Positions 1-5,451 of a stretch of 5,785 bases of DNA are shown one piece after another (position 1 is the stretch's first letter; the number at the start of each line of letters is the position of its first letter). The notes beneath the pieces are model-generated. The model saw only the letters and a list, made by a program, of their open reading frames with translations. It was not told the origin of the DNA and did no database searches. The DNA is from Thermoleophilia bacterium (GTDB taxonomy: Bacteria; Actinomycetota; Thermoleophilia; Gaiellales; SKUG01), in the NCBI GenBank assembly GCA_007122215.1, contig SKUG01000216.1:1-5785 (forward strand). The letters run 5' to 3'. The translations under genes and the position numbers were made by a program.

Positions 1-234
1 CCTGCGTCGCCGCCGGTTGCCCGAGCCCTGGCCCGACTGGCCCTCGCCATCGCCGCCGTCACCCGAGCCGCCGCGACCGCTGCGCTGGCCACCCTGCCCT
101 CCGCCGGAGCCGCCCTGCCGGGGACGGCCGCCCTGCTTCGAGCCGCCGCTGCCCTTCGAGCTGCGGCGCTGCTCCTCCTGCCGGCGCTGCTCCTCCGGGG
201 TGAGCGCCTTCCTGATCCTGTCCATGAATCCCAT
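1..234 (-). CDS. Partial basic Gly/Arg/Ser-rich protein, probable RNase E/G N-terminal extension
   Basis: This is the first 78 codons of a gene that continues past the left edge, with no stop inside the window. It starts at ATG 232-234, preceded by a GGGAG ribosome binding site at 244-248 with a 9-nt gap; an in-frame ATG at codon 4 is an alternative. Residues 1-24 (MGFMDRIRKALTPEEQRRQE...) form a charged, probably helical segment. Residues 25-73 are low-complexity Gly, Ser, Gln and Arg with RGG-like pieces, and 74-78 are five arginines. Such composition is expected to be disordered and nucleic-acid binding. No catalytic domain is visible. It lies 43 nt downstream of the DUF2344 gene on the same strand. 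In many Actinobacteria and related phyla the TIGR03960-TIGR03936 pair is followed by an Rne/Rng-type ribonuclease, and actinobacterial RNase E often has a disordered N-terminal extension. The ribonuclease identity therefore rests on context only; another RNA-binding protein is possible. Confidence 0.65.
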   Translation of the reverse strand, partial: MGFMDRIRKALTPEEQRRQEEQRRSSKGSGGSKQGGRPRQGGSGGGQGGQRSGRGGSGDGGDGEGQSGQGSGNRRRRR

Positions 235-243
235 GTCGTGTAA

Positions 244-248
244 CTCCC
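244..248 (-). promoter_or_regulatory. Ribosome binding site of the partial Gly/Arg-rich gene
   Basis: Read on the minus strand this is GGGAG, nine bases before the ATG at 232-234. It supports that start and shows that the open frame at the left edge is a real gene start, not antisense noise. It sits in the 43-nt gap after the DUF2344 stop, and I see no convincing terminator hairpin in that gap, so read-through transcription is likely. Confidence 0.55.
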
Positions 249-277
249 GTGTGGTTGGTTGCGTCCCGGGCTGCCGG

Positions 278-1066
278 CTAGCAGCTGCCCCAGGGCCGTG
301 CTGGTCCGGGCTCGACGCCCGCGCCGACAAGCTCGACGGTGGCCTCGCGGCCCCCGTCGTCGCTGGTGTGCACCTCCAGCCGCACGATGCGCGGCATCCC
401 CAGGTCGTGCCCGGCGAGCCGTTCCAGCGCCGTGACGACCTCGGATGGACGTGCTGAGCCCCCGTCGGCCAGGGGCAGGTAGAAGCCGATCGCCGCGGCG
501 GTCGGCCAGCCACGCGCCGCGGCACCCGCAGGCACCTCGGCGACGTGCATGTCTTCCACGAGCGCCGCGACGTTCACGTCGCGATGCTGTGATGGTGTTC
601 GTCGTGCCACCACGAGCTCATCGCTGGCGGCGAAGCGCTCGACGATCCCGGCAAGCTGCTCCGGGTCGGGCCCGCCATCGCCGGGTGCATCCAGCAGCAG
701 CAGGTAGCGGGCCCCGGTCACGGCACCGGCGACGTAGCGCCTCCCTGTCGGGACCTCCTCGACCAGCTCGATCACGATCCCGGCCGGGAGCGTCCCGGCC
801 AGGTCGGCATGGAGCTGTTCAGGGGTGGGCTGGGTGGTGAGCTCGACCTCCACCAGCTCCCCGAGGCCCTCGACGGCGACCGGCCGTGGCATCGCGATGC
901 TGATCCGCGGCTTGGGCTTCATCCCCTGCGACAGGGCCGGCTCGTATCCAGCCCGGCGCACGGACCCCAGGAGGGTGTCAACGGTCTCCAGGTGGCTCAG
1001 GAACCGGATCCTGCCGGTGATCGAGTAGCGTATGCGATAGCGATACCGCCCGCTGGCTGCCGTCAT
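278..1066 (-). CDS. Radical SAM-associated protein, DUF2344 / TIGR03936 family
   Basis: A 262-residue protein matching the family that is encoded next to, or fused to the C-terminus of, TIGR03960-type radical SAM proteins (DUF2344, PF10105). The N-terminal third carries the recognisable features: the stretch around GRIRFLSHLE (residues 18-27), a paired-arginine helix (VRRAGYEPALSQG, 36-48), then the conserved GMKPKPRISIAMPRPV segment (48-63) and GELVEVEL (69-76). The rest (about 110-262) is alpha/beta-like and less conserved. No catalytic motif or metal-binding cluster is evident, so it may bind substrate or RNA for its radical SAM partner; that is inference. Start ATG 1064-1066 has a good GAGGTG site at 1072-1077. 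The gene lies 39 nt after the radical SAM stop and is probably co-transcribed with it. Its biochemical role is, as far as I know, not established. Family call is confident; function is open. Confidence 0.88.
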   Translation of the reverse strand: MTAASGRYRYRIRYSITGRIRFLSHLETVDTLLGSVRRAGYEPALSQGMKPKPRISIAMPRPVAVEGLGELVEVELTTQPTPEQLHADLAGTLPAGIVIELVEEVPTGRRYVAGAVTGARYLLLLDAPGDGGPDPEQLAGIVERFAASDELVVARRTPSQHRDVNVAALVEDMHVAEVPAGAAARGWPTAAAIGFYLPLADGGSARPSEVVTALERLAGHDLGMPRIVRLEVHTSDDGGREATVELVGAGVEPGPARPWGSC

Positions 1067-1071
1067 GGTGA

Positions 1072-1077
1072 CACCTC
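1072..1077 (-). promoter_or_regulatory. Ribosome binding site of the DUF2344 gene
   Basis: On the minus strand this reads GAGGTG, with 5 nt to the ATG at 1064-1066 (7 nt counted from GAGG). It is the strongest Shine-Dalgarno match in the leftward operon and fixes the start of the DUF2344 gene. Its position in the short gap behind the radical SAM gene fits independent initiation on a shared transcript. Confidence 0.6.
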
Positions 1078-1105
1078 GTCATCTCGTCTGGGCGGGCGCG
1101 ACGCA

Positions 1106-2890
1106 TCAGCGCACCACCTTCGTCCGCACGGGCCCGAGGCATGCACCGCACTCGGTGCAGCCATCCCAGCGACAGTCGCCGGTGATGGCCTCGGCCCTGC
1201 TCTGCCAGAGCTCGTCGAGCAGGAACTCGCGGGAGACACCGGACCTGACGTGGTCCCACGGCAGCGGCTCGAAGTCGTCGAACTGCCGCGTTGCCTCCGC
1301 GTCGAGCGTCGTGCCCTCGGCCTCGAATGCCGTGAGCCACGCCTGCTCGTCGTACATCTCCGACCATGCATCGAAGCGGGCTCCGGCCCGCCACGCACGC
1401 TCGATCGCCCGCGCCGTGTGGCGCGAGCCCCGCGAGAGCGCGCCCTCGAGCATGCTCGTCTCCACGTCGTGGATGCTCAGCCGGATCTGCTGGCGCGGCA
1501 TCTCACGACGCAGGAACTGTGCCTTGCGGATCAGCTGGATCCGCGGTGCCATGCCCTCCCACTGGAAGGGGGTGTGGGGCTTGGGCACGAAGTTGGATGC
1601 GCTCACGTGGACGGTGAAGCGGGCCCCGTCACCGAGCACCTCCCGGCCGATCCCCCGCGCCCGGATGCCGAAGTCCACGATGGCCTGGACCTCGTCGTGG
1701 GTCTCGCGGGGCAGGCCGATCATGAAGTAGGTCTTGAGGCTCGTGTAGCCCTGCTCGAAGGCCGCCCGAACCGCACCGTCGATCATCTCGTCGTCGATCG
1801 TCTTGCAGATGATGTTCCGCATCCGCTGGGTGGCGGCCTCGGGAGCGATCGTGATCGAGCTCTGGCGCGCGTTGGCAGCCGCGCTCATCGCCACGGGACC
1901 GGTGTCCACCCGGTTGGAGGGAAGCGAGAGGTGCAGGTCGGGCCGCTGCTCCTTGACCAGCCGGATCGCCTCGTCGACGTCCGTGTAGTCGCTGGTGGCC
2001 AGCGAGGTCAGCGAGAGCTCGTCGTAGCCGGTGCAGGCCAGCTGCTCGAGCCCGGCCTCGGCCACGAGCTCGGCTGGACGCTCGCGAACCGGCCGGTACC
2101 AGGTCCCTGCATGGCAGAAGCGGCAGCCGCGCGTGCAGCCGCGCATCACCTCGACGCTGGCCCGGTTGAAGATGGCGCTCGAGTACGGGACGATCGGCCG
2201 ACGCGGCTGGGTGTCGATCGAGAAGTCCGCGTAGATGGCCCGGTCGACCGGTGTCGCATCGGCCGCGGGGCCCGCTGGCGCGTGGACGGCCGGGACGTAC
2301 ACGCTCGGCGTGTTCGCGAGCGCCGCCATCCGCCGCTCCCGGCCCTCGAGCCGTTCCATGATCCCGACCAGCCGCTCGAGGGTGTCCTCCGCCTCCCCGA
2401 TCAGGAAGGCATCGACGTAGAGGGCCAGCGGCTCGGGGTTCGACGCGCAGGGCCCCCCGGCGATGATGACCGGGTCGCCCTCCCGGCGGTCTGCCGCATG
2501 CAGCGGCAGGCCGGCAAGGTCGATCATCTCCAGGACGTTGGTGTAGCAGAGCTCGTGCTGGAGGGTGATCCCCCAGAGGTCGAAGCTGCGGGCGGGCGCC
2601 CAGCGCTCGAGGCTGAACAGCTCCACGCCCTCCCGGCGCATCGCATCAGCCATGTCCGGCCACGGACAGTAGCAACGCTCTGCCGCCGCACCGGTCCGCT
2701 CGTTGACCATCGTGTAGAGGATCTGCAGCGCCTGGTTCGAGATGCCGATCTCGTAGGCATCCGGGTAGCTGAGCAGGATCCGGGCGGTGGCCTCGTCCTT
2801 GCGGACCTCGTTGGGCTCGCCACCGATGTAGCGGGCAGGCTTCTGCACCTCGTGCAGCAAACGCTCGATTGTCCGCTCGTTGGGGTGCAT
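1106..2890 (-). CDS. B12-binding-type radical SAM protein, TIGR03960 family
   Basis: A 594-residue radical SAM enzyme. The family opening is clear in LLHEVQKPARYIGGEPN (11-27). Residues about 35-185 form the cobalamin-binding-like alpha/beta domain, including SFDLWGITLQHELCYTNVLE (102-121) and VIIAGGPC (141-148). The 4Fe-4S cluster motif CTRGCRFC (CxxxCxxC; C252, C256, C259) sits in VMRGCTRGCRFCHAGTWYRP, the TIGR03960 signature. Radical SAM barrel elements follow: SLPSNRVD (322-329), TIAPEAATQRMR (347-358), YFMIGLPRET (388-397). The C-terminus has four more cysteines (573, 578, 581, 584; Cx4CxxCxxC), seen in this family and possibly binding metal. I chose the ATG at 2888-2890 because family similarity begins there; its ribosome site (GGGA, 2895-2898) is weak. 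In-frame ATGs at 2942-2944 and 3056-3058 would add 18 or 56 residues of Arg/Pro/Ala-rich sequence without family resemblance. It is first of a leftward operon with DUF2344. Substrate unknown to me. Confidence 0.92.
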   Translation of the reverse strand: MHPNERTIERLLHEVQKPARYIGGEPNEVRKDEATARILLSYPDAYEIGISNQALQILYTMVNERTGAAAERCYCPWPDMADAMRREGVELFSLERWAPARSFDLWGITLQHELCYTNVLEMIDLAGLPLHAADRREGDPVIIAGGPCASNPEPLALYVDAFLIGEAEDTLERLVGIMERLEGRERRMAALANTPSVYVPAVHAPAGPAADATPVDRAIYADFSIDTQPRRPIVPYSSAIFNRASVEVMRGCTRGCRFCHAGTWYRPVRERPAELVAEAGLEQLACTGYDELSLTSLATSDYTDVDEAIRLVKEQRPDLHLSLPSNRVDTGPVAMSAAANARQSSITIAPEAATQRMRNIICKTIDDEMIDGAVRAAFEQGYTSLKTYFMIGLPRETHDEVQAIVDFGIRARGIGREVLGDGARFTVHVSASNFVPKPHTPFQWEGMAPRIQLIRKAQFLRREMPRQQIRLSIHDVETSMLEGALSRGSRHTARAIERAWRAGARFDAWSEMYDEQAWLTAFEAEGTTLDAEATRQFDDFEPLPWDHVRSGVSREFLLDELWQSRAEAITGDCRWDGCTECGACLGPVRTKVVR

Positions 2891-2976
2891 CGCGTCCCGC
2901 GTCCGGTGGACCTGCGCCGGGTGCGCCGCCGCCCGCGGCGCCATCCGGGCCCGGGGTGCGCGCGTGCGCGTGATGT

Positions 2977-3004
2977 CCCCCACCCTACCAGCAGCAGGTG
3001 GGGG
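2977..3004. repeat. Perfect 8-bp inverted repeat, operator-like
   Basis: CCCCCACC at 2977-2984 and its exact reverse complement GGTGGGGG at 2997-3004 are separated by 12 bases. The arm centres are 20 bp apart, about two helical turns, which places both arms on the same face of DNA as expected for a dimeric regulator. The repeat overlaps the leftward -10 candidate and abuts its -35 candidate. It lies upstream of the predicted starts of both transcripts, so a role as transcribed hairpin is less likely. In a genome this GC-rich an 8-bp match could be chance; binding is inferred from position only. Confidence 0.45.
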
Positions 3005-3010
3005 CGTACA
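2982..3010 (-). promoter_or_regulatory. Candidate leftward promoter of the radical SAM operon
   Basis: On the minus strand TAGGGT at 2982-2987 matches the TANNNT type of -10 common in Actinobacteria. TGTACG at 3005-3010 is a weak -35 (three of six matches to TTGACA) at the ideal 17-bp spacing. Transcription would begin near 2975, giving a leader of about 85 nt to the ATG at 2890, or about 31 nt to the alternative ATG at 2944. The 8-bp inverted repeat overlaps the -10 and fills the end of the spacer next to the -35. Prediction by eye only. Confidence 0.35.
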
Positions 3011-3042
3011 GGGTGCGGCACCAGCCCCCGACCGGCTGCCGG

Positions 3043-3048
3043 TAGGAT
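3043..3048 (+). promoter_or_regulatory. Candidate -10 element (or ribosome site) of the flippase gene
   Basis: TAGGAT lies 8 bases before the flippase ATG at 3057. As a -10 element it would place the transcription start at about 3055-3057, giving a leaderless mRNA, which is common in Actinobacteria. No good -35 is visible 16-19 bp upstream. The same bases include AGGA (3044-3047), nine bases before the ATG, which could instead act as a Shine-Dalgarno site. The sequence cannot separate the two readings. Confidence 0.35.
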
Positions 3049-3056
3049 CCGCCCCC

Positions 3057-4598
3057 ATGGTCGAGCGACTCCTGCAGCTGGCCCGGCACTCTGCCGTCTA
3101 CGGGATCGGGTCGGTCGCGTCGAAGGTGCTCGCCATCCTGCTGCTGCCGATCTACGTGCGCGTCCTGAGCACGGTGGACTACGGCGCGGTGGAGACGATC
3201 CTCGTCCTCGACCTGCTGCTCGCGGCGCTCGTCAAGCTCGGCCTGCAGAACTCGATGATGCGCTTCTACTTCGACGAGGAGCGTGCCGGCCGGGGCAGGA
3301 ACGTCACCTCGATGGTGATCTGGGTCACCGGGCTGCTGGCGCTGCTGGCCACGCTGGCGATGGTGGGCTTCGCCGACGAGCTGGCAGCCCGCCTGCTCGG
3401 CGATGGGGCCGACGAGCTCATGCACGGCGGCCGGCTGCTGGTGATGATCGGGGCAGCCCACCTGACCTCCACCGTCCTCTACGGCTCGCTGGTGGCGACC
3501 TTCCGCCTCGAGCACCGTCCCCTGGCCTTCACCGTGGTGTCACTCGCCAACGTGCTGCTCACCGCCGGCTTCACGCTCGTCCTGCTGCTGGTGGTGGGCT
3601 GGCGGGCCGAGGGCCTGCTGCTCGGGAACATGCTGGGAACGGCCGTGCTCATCCCCGTGCTGGTGGTGCTGCAGTGGCGGTTCGTGCGTCCCTCGTTCGA
3701 TCGCGGCCTGCTCGGGCAGATGCTGCGCTACGGCGTCCCGCTGATGCCCGTGGCGCTCTCGATGCAGGGCCTGCGCGTGGTGGACCGGCTGCTGCTCAAC
3801 CATCGCTTCGTGCCCGCAGGGGAAGGGCTGGCGGCCGTGGGGCTCTACTCGGTGGGGGTGCGCTTCTCCCAGGTCGTGATCCTGGTCATCACGGCCCTGC
3901 AGCTGAGCTGGCAGCCGTTCGCCTACGCGATCCGCGACGACGATGAGGCCCGCCGGACCTATGCGGCGGTGATGGCCGCCTACCTCGGCCTCGTCGGCTG
4001 GATCGTCGCCTCGGTGTCGATGCTGGCCGATCCGCTCGTGCGGCTGGTCACGGTCCCCGAGTTCTACGACGCTGCGAGCGTGGTGCCGCTGCTCAGCCTG
4101 GCGGCGATGTTCTTCGGTGCCTACTTCATCGCCGCCATCGGCGCCGGCCGTGCCAAGCGCACCAACTACAACCTGCTCGTGGCCCTGGCCGCGTTCGTCG
4201 TGAGCGTCAACCTCAACTGGTTCCTGATCCCGCACTGGGGCGTGATGGGTGCCGGGGCTGCCGCCGTCGGCGCCAACCTCGCGCTGGCGGTGGGCATGCT
4301 CATCCGCAGCCAGCAGGTCTTCCCGATCCCCTACCTGTGGCGCCGCAACCTCGTGGCGCTGGCTGCCACGATCACCTTCGTGGGCTGCTCCTACCTGCTG
4401 CCCACCGGCACTGCCGCGGGCGTGCTGCTCGGGATCGGTGCCAGCATCTCCTTCCCGCTGGTGCTGATGGCACTTGGCTGGGCGAGGCCGGGCGAGGTAC
4501 GCTCCGGCATCGCGGCCCTGCGCCAGCGCCGCCGGCGCACGCCCCCGCCCACCGAGACGGAGCCCACCGATGAGCAAGATCCTGATCGCGACCGGTGA
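3057..4598 (+). CDS. Polysaccharide flippase, Wzx/MOP exporter superfamily
   Basis: A 513-residue integral membrane protein with the size and layout of the oligosaccharide flippases (MOP superfamily, Wzx type), which move lipid-linked glycan units across the cytoplasmic membrane. The N-terminus has the usual short amphipathic start and first helix (SAVYGIGSVASKVLAILLLP, 12-31), followed by the RVLSTVDYGAVE loop (35-46), typical of the family. Hydrophobic segments lie near 12-34, 45-64, 85-105, 124-145, 156-180, 184-206, 223-240, 258-282, 303-324, 340-362, 371-391, 396-416, 430-448 and 452-474, about 14 in total. Buried charges such as R240/D243 (GLRVVDRLLL) resemble residues needed in Wzx proteins. 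Residues 487-513 form a charged Pro/Thr/Glu tail, probably cytoplasmic and disordered. I chose ATG 3057 because similarity starts there; the frame is open upstream to 2880 but codes unrelated Arg/Ala-rich sequence. The sulfotransferase-like gene overlaps its last 29 nt. The exact glycan is unknown. Confidence 0.9.
   Translation: MVERLLQLARHSAVYGIGSVASKVLAILLLPIYVRVLSTVDYGAVETILVLDLLLAALVKLGLQNSMMRFYFDEERAGRGRNVTSMVIWVTGLLALLATLAMVGFADELAARLLGDGADELMHGGRLLVMIGAAHLTSTVLYGSLVATFRLEHRPLAFTVVSLANVLLTAGFTLVLLLVVGWRAEGLLLGNMLGTAVLIPVLVVLQWRFVRPSFDRGLLGQMLRYGVPLMPVALSMQGLRVVDRLLLNHRFVPAGEGLAAVGLYSVGVRFSQVVILVITALQLSWQPFAYAIRDDDEARRTYAAVMAAYLGLVGWIVASVSMLADPLVRLVTVPEFYDAASVVPLLSLAAMFFGAYFIAAIGAGRAKRTNYNLLVALAAFVVSVNLNWFLIPHWGVMGAGAAAVGANLALAVGMLIRSQQVFPIPYLWRRNLVALAATITFVGCSYLLPTGTAAGVLLGIGASISFPLVLMALGWARPGEVRSGIAALRQRRRRTPPPTETEPTDEQDPDRDR
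4559..4562 (+). promoter_or_regulatory. Ribosome binding site inside the flippase gene for the sulfotransferase
   Basis: GGAG lies seven bases before the ATG at 4570-4572, inside the coding sequence of the flippase tail. It decides the sulfotransferase start: the frame is open further upstream to 4474, but that part translates to Arg/Pro/Ala-rich sequence that is the off-frame shadow of the flippase C-terminus. The arrangement implies translational coupling of the two genes. Confidence 0.6.
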
Positions 4599-5451
4599 TC
4601 GACTCGAGCAGCTCGGCCGTCGCCTGCGTCGCCGCGGCCAGCGCGCCGAGGTCGTCCGGCGCGTCACGATCGCCGACCTCGAGTCGGCCGGCTGGGCCGG
4701 GATCGAGCCGACCTTCGTGCTCTCGACCGGCCGCGCCGGCACGCGCCTGCTGACCGAGCTGCTCGAGGCCTCGATGAGCGTCGATGCCTGGCACGTGCCG
4801 CGCCCCGAGCTGGTCCGCAGCTCCCGGCTTGCGTTCGAGCGCGGCGATGCCGAGCCTGCGGTATTCGACGAGGTGCTCAAGGCCTCCCGCGAGGAGCTCA
4901 TCGTCGAAGCTGCCAGGCGGGGCCATCGCTACGTCGAGACCAACAACCGGATCACCTTCTTCGCCCCGGCAGCGCTGCGCTGCTTCCCCGACGCGCGCTT
5001 CATCCACCTCGTGCGCCATCCCGCCGACATCGTGCGCAGCGGGATGCGCCGCGGCTGGTACGAGGGCGGGCATGCGCACGACATCGGGCGCATCCGCCCC
5101 GCGCCCGAGGACGTGCCCGACTGGGAGGCCCGGGACCGGATCTGGAAGATCGGCTGGATGTGGAATGCCACCTGCGCGTTCGTCGAGCGCCACCTGGGAG
5201 ACCTGCCCGCAGAGCGGCTGGTCACCGTTCGCGCGGAGGACCTGTTCGCCGATGCGGACGTTGCCAGCGGGCTGCTCGACTTCTGCGGTGCGACGCCGCC
5301 GCCGCGCGCGGCAGTCGAGGCGCGGCTGGAACGCCCCGTCAACGCCCAGGCAACCGGGAGCTTCCCCCGCCTGGAGGACTGGACCGAGGAGCAGCGGTCA
5401 CTGCTGCGGGATGCCGCGCCGCTCGCCGGCCGGTACGGCTACACCATCTGA
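4570..5451 (+). CDS. Sulfotransferase family protein (PAPS-dependent type)
   Basis: A 293-residue protein with the two cofactor-binding signatures of sulfotransferases, which transfer sulfate from PAPS to hydroxyl or amino groups. The 5'-phosphosulfate loop is PTFVLSTGRAGTRLLTELLE (47-66), matching the GRxGT-LL pattern of the Sulfotransfer_3-like group. The 3'-phosphate element is FIHLVRHPADIVRSGMRRG (144-162), with R149 and S157 at the family spacing of eight. WKIGWMWNA (192-200) and VTVRAEDLFAD (218-228) fit the later conserved helices, the second resembling the usual 'RYEDL' segment; residues 270-293 end in GRYGYTI, a usual end for such enzymes. No signal peptide or membrane helix is seen, so it is probably cytoplasmic. 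The ATG overlaps the flippase by 29 nt, so the two are co-transcribed and likely act on the same glycan or lipid-linked unit. The acceptor is not deducible. The loop has Ala57 and Arg60 where Ser and Thr are common. Its last 54 bp overlap a convergent gene. Confidence 0.85.
   Translation: MSKILIATGDRLEQLGRRLRRRGQRAEVVRRVTIADLESAGWAGIEPTFVLSTGRAGTRLLTELLEASMSVDAWHVPRPELVRSSRLAFERGDAEPAVFDEVLKASREELIVEAARRGHRYVETNNRITFFAPAALRCFPDARFIHLVRHPADIVRSGMRRGWYEGGHAHDIGRIRPAPEDVPDWEARDRIWKIGWMWNATCAFVERHLGDLPAERLVTVRAEDLFADADVASGLLDFCGATPPPRAAVEARLERPVNAQATGSFPRLEDWTEEQRSLLRDAAPLAGRYGYTI

Larger units (their letters stand above)
2891..3056. promoter_or_regulatory. Divergent intergenic regulatory region
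   Basis: This 166-bp stretch lies between the divergent radical SAM and flippase starts and must carry the promoters of both transcripts. From left to right it contains a GC-rich untranslated or alternative N-terminal stretch, an alternating purine-pyrimidine tract (2956-2972), a perfect 8-bp inverted repeat (2977-2984 / 2997-3004), a leftward -10 candidate and a rightward -10 candidate. Both reading frames stay open across much of it, so N-terminal extensions cannot be excluded by stop codons alone, but the translations are Arg/Pro/Ala-rich and unlike either family. Confidence 0.6.

Noticed and set aside
271..284. Short hairpin CTGC-cggcta-GCAG at the end of the DUF2344 gene as a terminator.
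   Set aside because: Only a 4-bp stem with no T-run, and it overlaps the stop codon; indistinguishable from chance at this GC content.
17..457. A proline-rich 146-codon plus-strand frame at the left edge.
   Set aside because: It is the complement of the Gly-rich coding stretch and of the DUF2344 end; the minus-strand start has a good ribosome site.
2891..2975. Cobalamin riboswitch in the leader of the B12-type radical SAM gene.
   Set aside because: The predicted leader of about 85 nt is far too short for a cobalamin riboswitch and shows no B12-box-like element.
809..3946. A 1045-codon open frame on the plus strand, antisense to the DUF2344 and radical SAM genes and running into the flippase.
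   Set aside because: Translation is Arg/Pro/Ala/His-rich with no domain; it runs antisense to one clear family gene and out of frame within another. Long stop-free shadow frames are expected from the strong GC bias at third codon positions.
3540..4901. A 453-codon minus-strand open frame across the flippase and sulfotransferase genes.
   Set aside because: Composition (Gln/His/Arg/Glu-rich, no hydrophobic core) is that of an antisense shadow of a membrane-protein gene; the plus-strand genes explain the region.
4372..5193. A 273-codon minus-strand open frame antisense to the sulfotransferase.
   Set aside because: No recognisable motif, and the opposite strand has clear PAPS-binding signatures in the correct order.
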